From Gyrodactylus bullatarudis (lineage: Eukaryota; Platyhelminthes; Monogenea; Gyrodactylidea; Gyrodactylidae), in contig SSNU01000073.1 in assembly GCA_012064415.1 (NCBI GenBank), positions 62,001-126,000 of the forward strand: a stretch of DNA of 64,000 bases, given 5' to 3'. The notes under the pieces are model-generated. The model made no database searches and was not told where the DNA came from. It saw only the letters and a list, made by a program, of their open reading frames with translations. Below, one piece after another: positions 9,407-21,728 of the stretch (the stretch's first letter is position 1; every line of letters begins with the position of its first letter). A program made the position numbers and the translations under genes.

Positions 9407-12400
9407 GTATTATTTTAGTAGGCTCTATAGCTAGTTCGCAAATAGAAAACCTTCTAAAACTATTTCGGTTTTTTTGGGGGGGGATGTTGAAAAAACCTAT
9501 TCATTTTTAGTAAATACCCCCAAAATGTATACAATAATTGTAAAAACCTCCACAAAATATACATTAGCACACACACACATTAGCGAAAAATTTTTTAGTG
9601 GGAATTTACGAGAAGAATCTTAAATAATCAACATAATCTAAAAACAACATCGAGATTATTCCAAAACATTCAGGGTTTCCTAGAATCCTAAATTTTTATC
9701 ACACTTTCTACCTATTTATACATTTTATGTCAATTTCCCATTGAAATAATGCATTGAAATCGAAATGTTTTTGATCGTTTCAGGTATTATTTTAGTAGGC
9801 TCTATAGCTAGTTCGCAAATAGAAAACCTTCTAAAACTATTTCGGTTTTTTTGGGGGGGGATGTTGAAAAAACCTATTCATTTTTAGTAAATACCCCCAA
9901 AATGTATACAATAATTGTAAAAACCTCCACAAAATATACATTAGCACACACACACATTAGCGAAAAATTTTTTAGTGGGAATTTACGAGAAGAATCTTAA
10001 ATAATCAACATAATCTAAAAACAACATCGAGATTATTCCAAAACATTCAGGGTTTCCTAGAATCCTAAATTTTTATCACACTTTCTACCTATTTATACAT
10101 TTTATGTCAATTTCCCATTGAAATAATGCATTGAAATCGAAATGTTTTTGATCGTTTCAGGTATTATTTTAGTAGGCTCTATAGCTAGTTCGCAAATAGA
10201 AAACCTTCTAAAACTATTTCGGTTTTTTTGGGGGGGGATGTTGAAAAAACCTATTCATTTTTAGTAAATACCCCCAAAATGTATACAATAATTGTAAAAA
10301 CCTCCACAAAATATACATTAGCACACACACACATTAGCGAAAAATTTTTTAGTGGGAATTTACGAGAAGAATCTTAAATAATCAACATAATCTAAAAACA
10401 ACATCGAGATTATTCCAAAACATTCAGGGTTTCCTAGAATCCTAAATTTTTATCACACTTTCTACCTATTTATACATTTTATGTCAATTTCCCATTGAAA
10501 TAATGCATTGAAATCGAAATGTTTTTGATCGTTTCAGGTATTATTTTAGTAGGCTCTATAGCTAGTTCGCAAATAGAAAACCTTCTAAAACTATTTCGGT
10601 TTTTTTGGGGGGGGATGTTGAAAAAACCTATTCATTTTTAGTAAATACCCCCAAAATGTATACAATAATTGTAAAAACCTCCACAAAATATACATTAGCA
10701 CACACACACATTAGCGAAAAATTTTTTAGTGGGAATTTACGAGAAGAATCTTAAATAATCAACATAATCTAAAAACAACATCGAGATTATTCCAAAACAT
10801 TCAGGGTTTCCTAGAATCCTAAATTTTTATCACACTTTCTACCTATTTATACATTTTATGTCAATTTCCCATTGAAATAATGCATTGAAATCGAAATGTT
10901 TTTGATCGTTTCAGGTATTATTTTAGTAGGCTCTATAGCTAGTTCGCAAATAGAAAACCTTCTAAAACTATTTCGGTTTTTTTGGGGGGGGATGTTGAAA
11001 AAACCTATTCATTTTTAGTAAATACCCCCAAAATGTATACAATAATTGTAAAAACCTCCACAAAATATACATTAGCACACACACACATTAGCGAAAAATT
11101 TTTTAGTGGGAATTTACGAGAAGAATCTTAAATAATCAACATAATCTAAAAACAACATCGAGATTATTCCAAAACATTCAGGGTTTCCTAGAATCCTAAA
11201 TTTTTATCACACTTTCTACCTATTTATACATTTTATGTCAATTTCCCATTGAAATAATGCATTGAAATCGAAATGTTTTTGATCGTTTCAGGTATTATTT
11301 TAGTAGGCTCTATAGCTAGTTCGCAAATAGAAAACCTTCTAAAACTATTTCGGTTTTTTTGGGGGGGGATGTTGAAAAAACCTATTCATTTTTAGTAAAT
11401 ACCCCCAAAATGTATACAATAATTGTAAAAACCTCCACAAAATATACATTAGCACACACACACATTAGCGAAAAATTTTTTAGTGGGAATTTACGAGAAG
11501 AATCTTAAATAATCAACATAATCTAAAAACAACATCGAGATTATTCCAAAACATTCAGGGTTTCCTAGAATCCTAAATTTTTATCACACTTTCTACCTAT
11601 TTATACATTTTATGTCAATTTCCCATTGAAATAATGCATTGAAATCGAAATGTTTTTGATCGTTTCAGGTATTATTTTAGTAGGCTCTATAGCTAGTTCG
11701 CAAATAGAAAACCTTCTAAAACTATTTCGGTTTTTTTGGGGGGGGATGTTGAAAAAACCTATTCATTTTTAGTAAATACCCCCAAAATGTATACAATAAT
11801 TGTAAAAACCTCCACAAAATATACATTAGCACACACACACATTAGCGAAAAATTTTTTAGTGGGAATTTACGAGAAGAATCTTAAATAATCAACATAATC
11901 TAAAAACAACATCGAGATTATTCCAAAACATTCAGGGTTTCCTAGAATCCTAAATTTTTATCACACTTTCTACCTATTTATACATTTTATGTCAATTTCC
12001 CATTGAAATAATGCATTGAAATCGAAATGTTTTTGATCGTTTCAGGTATTATTTTAGTAGGCTCTATAGCTAGTTCGCAAATAGAAAACCTTCTAAAACT
12101 ATTTCGGTTTTTTTGGGGGGGGATGTTGAAAAAACCTATTCATTTTTAGTAAATACCCCCAAAATGTATACAATAATTGTAAAAACCTCCACAAAATATA
12201 CATTAGCACACACACACATTAGCGAAAAATTTTTTAGTGGGAATTTACGAGAAGAATCTTAAATAATCAACATAATCTAAAAACAACATCGAGATTATTC
12301 CAAAACATTCAGGGTTTCCTAGAATCCTAAATTTTTATCACACTTTCTACCTATTTATACATTTTATGTCAATTTCCCATTGAAATAATGCATTGAAATC

Positions 12401-12581
12401 GAAATGTTTTTGATCGTTTCAGGTATTATTTTAGTAGGCTCTATAGCTAGTTCGCAAATAGAAAACCTTCTAAAACTATTTCGGTTTTTTTGGGGGGGGA
12501 TGTTGAAAAAACCTATTCATTTTTAGTAAATACCCCCAAAATGTATACAATAATTGTAAAAACCTCCACAAAATATACATT
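9407..12581. repeat. Satellite array: 377-bp unit, eight full copies plus a partial
   Basis: Units start GTATTATTTTAG at 9407, 9784, 10161, 10538, 10915, 11292, 11669, 12046 and 12423. The spacing is exactly 377, and by eye I find no difference between copies. The ninth stops after 159 bases at 12581. Each unit holds a T7G8 run, a short CA run, and two related subrepeats (AAAATGTATAC and AAAATATACATT, both after TAAA and C-rich stretches). No ORF. The left edge abuts a single N, so the array length may be an assembly product. Confidence 0.95.
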
Positions 12582-12760
12582 GATTGAAAATACCTATAAA
12601 TGTTTTGAAAATCTCGAATGCACCAATACATTTTGTGAATAAACTATTTGAAATTTGATAATAGACCGTATACATCTATTGAATTTGTGAAAACACTATA
12701 CACTTTTTGTCAATTAGCCTACCCATATATACATTTTTTGTCAATATCCCTTTATGATTA
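12582..12760. repeat. Diverged edge of the 377-bp satellite
   Basis: After the last homogeneous unit, TGAAAATACC, AATACATTTTGTGAA and TATATACATTTTTTGTCAAT echo the TAAAAACCTCC, ATATACATT and TTATACATTTTATGTCAAT blocks of the unit at loose spacing. This looks like an old array edge that escaped homogenisation. Confidence 0.45.
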
Positions 12761-13830
12761 TTTTTTGATAGTATATCACGAACTATCTTAGTTTGCTATC
12801 ATGCTATATTTTTGCTAGCCAGGCATAAGAATGCCATAGATATTTGAAATTTTACCGAAAGAAGTAGAATTCCTTAATTCATGATTCTTTTTGATTGAAA
12901 TTATTAAACTTATCAATGTTCAAAGATAATATGAAATTATGTGAAAGAAAAAATTTTCATAAAATTTTGTCCTAGTAAATGTTTTTTGTCATCACATTTT
13001 AGGTAATTATGTGACAGAATTAAACTTTAAACTTTATTCGTTGAGCTATGGTATCGAAAGGGTTAAAATCTTTAAACCTCATTCTGCTTAGAAAAGCGCT
13101 CTATTAAACTGATTTGTCAACAAGTGAACTATTCATTCGCTGTACTACTGGCACATACTTTTTTGATATTAAGTATATACAATATATATTCTGAATGTAG
13201 AAAATAATGACATTTTTGAAACCACATTATCAAAATAAGACATTTTTCCTTCATGTTCTATAAAATTCTTCCTGTGTGTTTATCAGATCGAAATAAAAGG
13301 ATTCTGGAAATTTAAGAATTTTTTTCCGCTATGCTACCCACTATCTGATTAAGTTGAAAAATCCATTCAGTTTTAAAAATTTTTTAAGAAGAATTAGGTA
13401 TAGACCATGTTACAAATTCAGTTTTGAAAAATATTTCAACCAACCCAATTTATCGACAACAAAAAAGCTGTGAATTAACAAAATTCTGTAATATTTTTTT
13501 CACATTAGACTTTTCTATAATAACGAGTGAGCAATACGGAATAATTCTCATTTCATAATTCAAAAAGATTCATTTTTTGACTTGAAAAATTTCACATATT
13601 AAGTAGAAAAGAGAATAATGTAATTGACATAGACACGGATTGACATCAATAAAGTCTAGATTTCTCAACATTCGCCTCGAATATTCTCTGAGGCGAACGT
13701 GTCCTTCAGTTATAGTTTATAGCATAGTTGCCTGAACAATATGGTGATTAACTAATGTTAGAAATTAATTTCATTTTCGTATTTTATATATCATTAATTA
13801 TAAAAGTCTTCAAAAACTGTAAGCTCAAAA
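12761..13830. other. No gene recognised
   Basis: AT-rich, stop-rich sequence between the satellite edge and the next inverted-repeat element. I find no supported feature. Confidence 0.4.
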
Positions 13831-15436
13831 TAATTTAAATTAAAAAAAATATATATGTTACAGTTAACACCGTGAATGAGGGAATCATAGAGTTAACTAT
13901 TAGGTTGCGAGAAAAGTAATGGGACTAAATATGAACTAAGCATATATTGATATTTTATATCCATTTCAACATGAAAATAGTTTCCTGAAGAGTTGAGGCA
14001 TTTTCCCCAACGAATTGGCAGTTGTTGGATACCATCTGCATAGAATTCTTCAGGTTTTGAAGTCTTCAAGTCCAATTTTTACATCCTCTTTTGATCTGAA
14101 ATTTTTACCCTTTAGGAAATGTTGTAATGACCTGAAAAGGTGATAATCAGACGGAGCAAGATCCGGACTATACGGTGGGTGGTCAATGAGATAAAAGTTC
14201 TCTCCTCCAAAAATTTTTTAACCTCTTTTCCCAGATGAGGTCTGGCATTGTCTTGAAGAAAAGTTATTCTGCCAAATCTTGGGTAGTTTTGTCTAAGTTT
14301 AAGCACCATCTCTTTCAAGTAAGACATATAACGCTCAGCATTGACTTTTTTACCATAATCCAAGAGCTCAAAGTGCACAATTCCTTTCGTTGTCCAGAAG
14401 ACGGTCAACATCACCTTCTTGGCGAATCAATTTTGGGTAGGCTGAGTGACATGATCTCCTACTCTCTTCCATGACCTTTTTCGATTCTGATGACTCAAAT
14501 AAATCCACTTTTCATCAGTGGTAACAATGTTCTTCAGAAAATCGTCGTACTGAATCCTGTGGAGTAGCCTTTTGACTGCTTCAACTCGACGCTTTTTTTG
14601 AGAATCATTGAGCTCGTGTGGCACAAACTCATCATATGAGTTTACGAAATTCTCCTCGCGTAGAACTGAGTGGTCGGACACATTCAATTGAGCAGAAAGA
14701 GCTCTAGAAGATAGATGGCAATCTGATTCGATAGCAGCAACGATTTCATCACGATTGATCTCTGAAGGACGACTTGACCTTGCTTCATCTTCAAAATCCA
14801 ATTTTCCAATAATAGTTAAAAATATGATCCAGGTAAATCATTAATTCCTCTTTCATTCATTATTCTTCCTTAAATTATACACCTACCATATACCATATAT
14901 ATTGACTATGTTTTACTAGTAAACTAGATTTCATTAGGTTTTTTAAAATTATCAATGTGAATTTTATCTGGAGTTCATAAGTTTTACTCTGTTTATAAGT
15001 AAACGGAATTTTCTAAATTCAAGTATCGAGTAGTCTATTAATTATTGCATTGCAAAGAATAATGGAATTTAGAGTTACAATAATTCGAATCGACTTCTTG
15101 AGTAAAACTTTTATTATTTACTCAGTTTCAATCTTTAACTGGTTTTATTTTAAAGAATTTTAAAATAAATCATAGATCACCTCTACTTCTATCAAATTCG
15201 GAAACTCTAAACAAACAGAGTTACCAATTTTCAACTTCAGCTAATCTTTTTTCTAGAAAGTATCTTTATTAGCTTGTTTCATAAGATTTTTTTGAGATTT
15301 TAGGGAGAATCATGAATGAAAGAGAAATTAATGATTTACCTGAATTTTAACTGGTTCATGTTTTATTTAGTTAAATCTATGATTTACCCATTCACGGTTT
15401 TAGCTGTCACATATATTTTTTTGAATTATTAAAAGG
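13831..15436. mobile_element. Inverted-repeat element carrying a nested mariner
   Basis: The left arm (about 13831-13899 continuing at 14812-14872) and right arm (about 15305-15436) are inverted copies. Matching blocks include ACCGTGAATG with GAATCATAGA, and CAGGTAAATCATTAATT with CTTTCATTCAT. The arm is interrupted on the left by the mariner at 13900, so the mariner arrived later. No coding sequence of its own. Exact ends are uncertain. Confidence 0.55.
13900..14805 (-). pseudogene. mariner transposase, frameshifted
   Basis: On the minus strand, successive frames give a mariner protein. DFEDEARSSRPSE and the second helix-turn-helix come first, then TTDEKWIYL (first catalytic Asp), LQDNARPH (second Asp) and HPPYSPDLAPSDYHLF (third Asp). 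That is the D,D34D arrangement of the family. At least two frameshifts break it, near 14420 and 14190, and another lies near 14075 before the last segment (14075-13893). The N-terminal first helix-turn-helix and one terminal repeat are missing. The surviving terminal repeat begins TTAGGTTGCGAG at 13900 after TA (13898-13899). The truncated end lies near 14805. The related 659-bp copy at 43900-44558 shares the terminal repeat. Confidence 0.9.
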
Positions 15437-15920
15437 ATGACATGGAATTATTTGCTCCCAAGTCTATTTGAACTCTTGGAATAAATTTGGACCAATTTTT
15501 TTTCTATAATTGATTTTTACTTTCAGCATTGTTTATACACCAACGTAGGTTCACCAAAGAAATTAATTTAATACCTTCCTTTCATTAAAGTTTCATATTT
15601 TTCTATCTTACCGTAAAAACCCTCAATCCTTAAATCTAGATTTACTAGTAAAAAGCTTGAATCAGTACTTAGTTAAAAGTCCAGAGCTTTTATTTTAAAA
15701 TTTTATATTCACGGTTGCACATGTTCTCACCAATATTTTGTGCTTCAGAATACATTTTGCTAAAAAGTCTTGTTTTAATCCAAAGAAAAGCATTAAAATA
15801 CACATTTAGACCTTCTTATTTTGAGATTTTAACAATCTAATCACAGTTTTTTTGAATTGCTGAATTTTGCAATTTTCTTCTTAGATAGCAAAAATATCCT
15901 TACTATAGTATAGTTGATAA
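15437..15920. other. No gene recognised
   Basis: Non-coding sequence between two inverted-repeat elements. The stretch near 15630-15670 resembles 34430-34470 (AGATTTACTAGTA followed by TTGAATCAGTAC or a variant), a weak dispersed repeat. Confidence 0.35.
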
Positions 15921-17063
15921 CACAGTCTTACAAATCGGACTTTTTTTTCTACTCGACAATTTTTTCCACTTTTGTAGAGAATTTTTTGCTGATTTCAGAT
16001 ATGAGCTTCTTAAAAAAATTCTAAATTAGGGTTTTCGAGTTATTCGGTAAAAACTGAAAACCTGACTTGCAGTGCTTTGCCTTTCAATAGAGAAAAACAT
16101 GAATCTACCTAAGATGCAGAAGACCTTGAAGTATCAAAAGCGTGAAAAAATTTTCGAATTGACAAATCTCTATTTTTTGAAACCTAAAAATCAGAACGAA
16201 GATGGCAGTCGTAATAGTTCATTCAATCTAATTAATCTACAAATTTTATTTTGACTCAATAAATAAAAAGAATTTGTTAGAATTAGCTCATGAAATAAAT
16301 ATTAATTGAATTTTTATCTTCCAACAATAAAAAGAATCATGTTCAGATCAATCTTCCCTTTATATCTCTCTTCAGATCCTTTAATGAATTTATAAAAACT
16401 TTCTCCTTGTTCTCCTGATAACAATAGATAGTCCAAAATTCAAAAATGCTTTTTCTTTGATATTGTCTGTCACTGAGAAACAAGGCTTTTTGTGAGTTGC
16501 AAATAGTCCACATAAAATGCAAAAGTTAGCTCGATTAGCATAACGTATAGAGTTCATGATGAAACAAAAAAAATCATCATTGAATAAAAAATCATCAAAG
16601 AAATAAACTACTAAGACTGCCATCCTCGTTCTGATTTTTTAGATTTCAAAAAATAGAGATTTGTCAATGAAAATATTTTACAGAAGCATAATTTTCTTTC
16701 CTACGAGGTACTTAAATAGGCGTAAAATTGAGTTGAAGTTGAGGATTTTCGAAATAAATGAGTAAATTTTCAACTTTGACTTTAAATAGCTCTGAAACTA
16801 GAGTAGTTGAGGGAAACTTTCCTCATGATCTTTTGTTAAGAATTTATTCCTGAACAAGATGATGTTTTTGCTATCTTTCTATCTCAGTCATGTTTTTCTC
16901 TATTGAAAGGCAAAGCACTGCAAGTCGGGTTTTCAGTTTTTACCGAATAACTCGAAAACCCTAATTTAGAATTTTTTTAAGAAGCTCATATCTGAAATCA
17001 GCAAAAAATTCTCTACCATAATGGAAAATATTATTGATTAGAATTTTTCCATGTAAGACTGTG
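15921..17063. mobile_element. 1.1-kb element with long imperfect inverted arms
   Basis: The termini are CACAGTCTTAC (15921) and GTAAGACTGTG (ending 17063). Within the arms, 15970-16100 pairs with 16888-17020 at high identity (for example AGGGTTTTCGAGTTATTCGG), and 16155-16215 pairs with 16617-16670. The loop (16230-16610) contains a 77-codon minus ORF with no recognisable motif. A non-autonomous foldback transposon is likely. No clean target duplication was found. Confidence 0.6.
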
Positions 17064-18150
17064 TGTTAGTTATCAGTGATAAGCAGGGCAGTCAAAATGA
17101 ACATTTAGCATATTTTCATATTTAATTCACACTTCCGAGATTAGTTCAAGTCTGCAATCATTTTTTCTATATCTTCACTGGTTGACTGATATTTATTAAA
17201 GAATATTCCCCGCATATTTGAGGATTGATTAAAAGAGATTGGATTTTTTTCAAAACAGGCCCATTATATCTGACGATTTTTGGTATGATTCAATCTTCAA
17301 TTAAATATGATTGGTAGAGAAAGCCTAGAATTATATTTAAAGATATAGGTGGTTGTTTTTAGACCCCATTTTGTAATAGAATTTTGTCAAGAAATGTACT
17401 GACAATAGACATTTTCAGATGAAAATATTGAAAAATACATTGATATTTATGTCGACTAATTATTCAAATATTTAGAAACAATGAAACTATTCTGCAGTGC
17501 ATATCTTCTAGCATATGTTTGACCACCCCAGTGATAAGTTATCATCCCTGATAGCTAATGATAACATTGTATTAATTTCTATTATTGTAGAAATAAGGAA
17601 ATGTAAGTTTCTAGTTATGATTTAGACTTTTTTATTAAAGATTTTCACTTGTGGATTAGTGTTAGGAAATAATGAATATAAGTACTTTTCTAAATTATAA
17701 TACTTTGGATTTTTTCTGAGCTTGTTATCCTACATCAAGTTAAGAAATTATTAATCTCTTTTGGGGTCACTTGAAATTGTACAATATACCATTAAATATG
17801 AATCGTTTACTCTTCTATAAATGATTACTCCGTAATTTTTCAATTCATTTATATTCATAAAAATACAAATTCACGTTTTCTCAATGAATTAGAAAAATGA
17901 AAAAAGATTCTAAGTACTAATATACTTGATGAAGTTCGGCAACATTACCGCTTAGATTACTACTTAATTTTACATTTTATCATTCTATCGCTATTTTATT
18001 TTTTTACATTGAAATAGAATCATTTCTTATACATATTATAGAGTATATAAAAAGTAAGTTATGAAAGTATATTTTGTTTTAGCGTTATACCGCCTATTAT
18101 AACTATTTAATAATCATACTCGGAATTTCAAATACAAAAAAACTCATGCC
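17064..18150. other. No gene recognised
   Basis: AT-rich, stop-rich sequence. No ORF, terminal repeat or tandem structure that I can support. Confidence 0.4.
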
Positions 18151-18159
18151 TTTTTGCAA

Positions 18160-18850
18160 TCAATTAGCAAATGGGGGCTTGAAGAGTGAGTGGATCATCA
18201 GAAAATAAATTCAAATTTTTGATATATTGTGCCTAAAGTGTTATTAATTACACTTTGGACGACTAAAGTGCAACGAAAATATTTTACCTCTGCCATATTT
18301 AGGTATATCTCTGTTAGCATATATGCCATTTCAATATACAATTGACTTGCTTAAAGTGTAATGAAAATAGTTAATCCCTCTGCCCTCTAAGGATGGCCTA
18401 TTGTTAAATTTATAATTCATAAAGTCTGGGTTCAAAAATAGTTTTTCGGGACATTAAATACTAGTTTGAATATCTAGAGACAAGTAAAATAAAACTATAA
18501 GACTTTAGAAAAAAGCTTAAAAATTCTACAGATTAGGAATGATAAGGTTGAGCTGGCAAATATAAAACATTCAAGTTTTACCAAGGACGACGTCGATTTG
18601 TATAATAATTTGAGTTAAATAAAATCGAAATATTTCAAACTTATAATCTCATTTTGTCTTCAGCTATCAAGATTTTAGTTTCGATTTGATGTAAGAGTAC
18701 TGGCCTCTCATAGAGGGCAGAGGCGTAAAATATTTTCATCACACTTTAAGGAAGTCATAGTGGTATACTAAATTTGCATAGACCGTATAGGGGTAGAGGG
18801 GTAAAATATTTTCGTGTTTGCGTTCAGTTAGCAAACCCCCTTTCACTGAC
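18160..18850. repeat. Inverted-repeat region with repeated CTCTGCCCTCTA blocks
   Basis: The block at 18353-18401 (AAAGTGTAATGAAAATA, then CTCTGCCCTCTA) recurs inverted at 18703-18750. Weaker relatives lie at 18264-18305 and 18785-18825. All share a GAAAATATTTTAC-like core next to a C/T-rich block. Probably a decayed foldback element; its ends are unclear. Confidence 0.5.
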
Positions 18851-19139
18851 TCCACATTCATGAGTGTTGGGATTTTGAATTCCATGTTACAACTTTATAA
18901 CTTCGAAACATAAATAAATTTATAAATATTGAGTGATAAAATTATGTTGAATAATTTAAACTTGATTTTTTAAAGTTACATGAGACGATACAAGTTAGTT
19001 CAAAGTTGACCCCTAGAAACAAAAAAAAAATATTATTATTTATGTCAAATTAATTACTGAAAAAAAAGAAAATTAGTTACAGCTTGATACTGTGAAAATT
19101 GAACTTTGAAAAGAGAGTATAGATCAGCATGAAAATTTC

Positions 19140-19320
19140 ATTAAGCATGAAATGAAGAGAATTCGATATTTTTACAAAAAATTCAACTTTTTCAATTTGA
19201 ATTTAGCCAAGAAAAACAAATTTTAAACTTTCATCATGTAATGACTCATTAACCGATGAGCTCATGTGTTTTATCAATTTTGAAGATTTAAAGCAATTTA
19301 ATGCTGTCATTACTCACCAT
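19140..19320. repeat. Dispersed repeat family Z, diverged copy
   Basis: Sequence with GAAGAGAATTCGATATTT, ACAAAAAATTCAAC and AGATTTAAAGCAATTTAATGC resembles family Z at 38003-38300 and, inverted, at 35090-35395. No coding sequence. Confidence 0.4.
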
Positions 19321-19695
19321 GCAAGAATATTCTAATTGAGCCTAAGAGGTTGCAAATAAGATAATAAACTTGGAAATTTTGGATTATTTTCTTGTATGAC
19401 TTTTCCATGTCATTTTGAGAGAAAAGTAGAGATAATTTTTTCATAAAAATTACAATGCTCAAAAAAACCCCTTACTTTGAGACAGGAGGGAGCGTTCCTG
19501 TATCCATGTTCCTAATGAATGTTGCCTATTAAGTTGATTGAAGCTTTTCAAGAGTTCATCTATTTGTAGCTGGTCGCTATTTCTCTTCCATTTTCGCTTA
19601 ATTGGAGGTTTTTTGATCAACTTTACTCTAATTTCAGAGTGCTGATTTCAGCTTGACTCATTATGTTTAATAATTACTTATAATAATTAATAATT

Positions 19696-20508
19696 CAATA
19701 TATAAAGCCAATTGACATGAAGATGAATTTCGATAAAACCCGAATTTCCACGTCAATTTTTAATCATTATCAAAGAGTTAAAGCGATTAAATATTGATTC
19801 TTCTGATTGAGATCATACATTAATAGTAAAATTTGATAAGCCCGAGAAGTTGACTGTGATTGAGGGAAATTAAAAAAAATTGACTACAGTGTAAAATTTT
19901 ACGCAGATTCCGAATCTGCTTTCAAAAATTTTCTGAGTTGCTCATTTTTTGCGCAATTCGCGAAAAACCGAAATAGCACAATTTTCATAATCGGGACTTG
20001 AATAAACTAATTTTTTGACTTGATCCTTAGACGTTTCAGAGTAAAATCTGATATCATTTGAAAGAGTGTAAAGTTTTCTATATGATGCTCATAAGTTTAA
20101 ACGTGCTTTTGGAATGAATCATCCACAAAATTGGTCTTAAAGTTGAAAAATGATGAAAAATTAGCTAAAAATGCCATGCACTTTTTTGTTTTAACTCTTC
20201 AACAGGCTATCTTATTTTGATAAAATCTCGAATTTTAATAGGGGAAAGAATGTAAAATCTATTTCTCTATCCAATGATACCTCGCATGACCGTTTATCTT
20301 TTTTGGTTCAGAAGTTATTCAAGGTTTTTTCATTAGTGATTTCACTCAATTTTTCTTGATTTATTTTTTCTCGATTCTGATTGGTTCATTTTGATAATTT
20401 CACAATAATTTCGTATAAAACTAAAGGATTTGATAATGATTAAAAAATTGACGTGGAAATTCGGGTTTTTCGAAATTCATTTTCATGTCAATTGGCTTTA
20501 TATATTGA
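19696..20508. mobile_element. 0.8-kb element with about 80-bp terminal inverted repeats
   Basis: TCAATATATAAAGCC followed by AATTGACATGAAGATG at the left end reappears inverted at 20430-20508 with a few mismatches. The interior (19885-20130) carries a copy of repeat family X. The ATTGACATGAAGATGA block also begins family Z repeats near 38010 and 35380, which links the families. Non-coding. Confidence 0.6.
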
Positions 20509-20983
20509 AAGCCAATATCTAAGAGAGTTTCAGGAATAGTGGAATGAAACATACTTTATAGCACTTAATCTAAAAATATTATTAAAATATGTGTACCACA
20601 AACACACTGATTGAGATTTATCACTTACCTTTAAGTTTATCGTGAGTTCTTGATTCGAATTGCAACTTGGACATGCTTTAAGATACATATAATCTTCACT
20701 GATTTAGAATTTTGAAACTTTATACATATTTCCATAGAAGTATTAATATTTCTATAAGAATAAGCTAAATCGAGCACATTAAATAAACTTCCATTCACTC
20801 CTTCTATTTTAATTACAGTCACGTGTATTTATCTAAGTGAGATAAACTTTTATCATTTCTCTGAAAAATTACTTGATATTTTGAAAATTACAGTTATTAG
20901 TTTAAGGCAGAAATTGTGGAATCTTCTTTTAATATTGAATATTTACGAAATATATTTTTTAACAATGTTTTAGATCTAAATTA
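20509..20983. other. No gene recognised
   Basis: Short non-coding interval. The 61-codon minus ORF at 20637-20822 has no motif or context to support it. Confidence 0.35.
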
Positions 20984-21112
20984 AACCTACTTGCAAAGTC
21001 TGTTCACAGGTTATTATGTAATAGACACTTGCCTAGTTCTAACATCTAGGTGTGAGGAGACAATCTCCATCAAGTTTTAGTTCATTTGGATATAGTAAAT
21101 ACTAGGGTGAGA
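20984..21112. repeat. Dispersed repeat family Y, copy 1
   Basis: It begins AACCTACTTGCAAAGT and includes CTAACATCTAGGTGTGAGG with ACAATCTCCATCAAGTT. The second part is an exact or near-exact inverted match to 21533-21575. Another copy lies at 42176-42270. Probably a transposon end. Confidence 0.6.
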
Positions 21113-21623
21113 TTTTTAACCTCATATTAGGACCAGCTTTTCTGATAGAACTATCAATTCTAAGCATTATTTTGTATTGAAGCATGAGTCGAAAATGATT
21201 CTCCATTATGTCATTCGGTTTTAAAAATCCAACATTTTTAAATCGTCGCTCAATTTTCAATGAATTTTTACTACGCAATCACTAAAATCCAGAATATCTT
21301 GGCTATTTAATGAGTTTCTTTATTTTTAACTTCAAAATTAGTAATCTTATTAACAAGAGGGTGAATTTTGTTATTTTATCATGTCCGTGAGATATTTTGG
21401 TAAAAATGGGCATTGACATAATAGAAAATGACTTTTGAATAAGCACAAAGTAGAAATTACATTGTTTTTAGACATTAAACCTACTAGCTAAGTGTGGTCA
21501 CTGGTTATTACTATATCCTTGTGAATCTAACTTGATGGAGATTGTCTTCTCACACCTAGATGTTAGAAATTCGGATAATTCAATTCCATAAGAGAGTCAA
21601 ATAATATTCAACTCACGGTGGCA

Positions 21624-21666
21624 GATGTATACGCGTTTCGTCCTTATTAGGACTCGTCAGTACACC
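21624..21666 (-). ncRNA. Consensus type I hammerhead ribozyme in a SINE
   Basis: The best hammerhead in the window. Minus-strand order: GGTGTA, CTGACGA (21660-21654), stem II GTCCT with AGGAC around AATA, GAAA (21639-21636), CGCGTA, TACATC. Stem I is six pairs (one G-U) and stem II five pairs. The core fits CUGANGA; position 7 is variable in known hammerheads. The triplet GUA places cleavage between 21630 and 21629. Stem III is only two pairs in the self-complementary ACGCGU, as in SM-alpha-type hammerheads, which may work better as dimers. The 5' strand of stem I starts four bases after the tRNA-like T stem. Confidence 0.85.
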
Positions 21667-21673
21667 ATAGCCA

Positions 21674-21728
21674 GGATTCGAACCTGGGTCTTCAACGTTG
21701 TGAGGCAACGCTTCTAACCACTAGGCCA
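21674..21728 (-). promoter_or_regulatory. RNA polymerase III internal promoter (A and B boxes)
   Basis: The A box TGGCCTAGTGG (21728-21718) fits TRGCNNAGNGG, and the B box GGTTCGAATCC (21684-21674) fits GGTTCGANTCC, both perfectly. Spacing is about 33 bases, normal for a tRNA-type promoter. Transcription would run leftward through the hammerhead. Confidence 0.8.

Noticed and set aside
9407..12581. Splice-like CAG/GTA at every satellite unit junction
   Set aside because: TTTCAG followed by GTATTATT looks like joined splice sites, but no unit contains an ORF and the pattern simply repeats with the unit.
9407..12581. CRISPR-like array
   Set aside because: The 377-bp units are contiguous without unique spacers, and the sequence is eukaryotic.
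15921..17063. TTA duplication around the 1.1-kb element
   Set aside because: The left flank offers TAA, and the right offers TTA only after two extra bases, so the match is not convincing.
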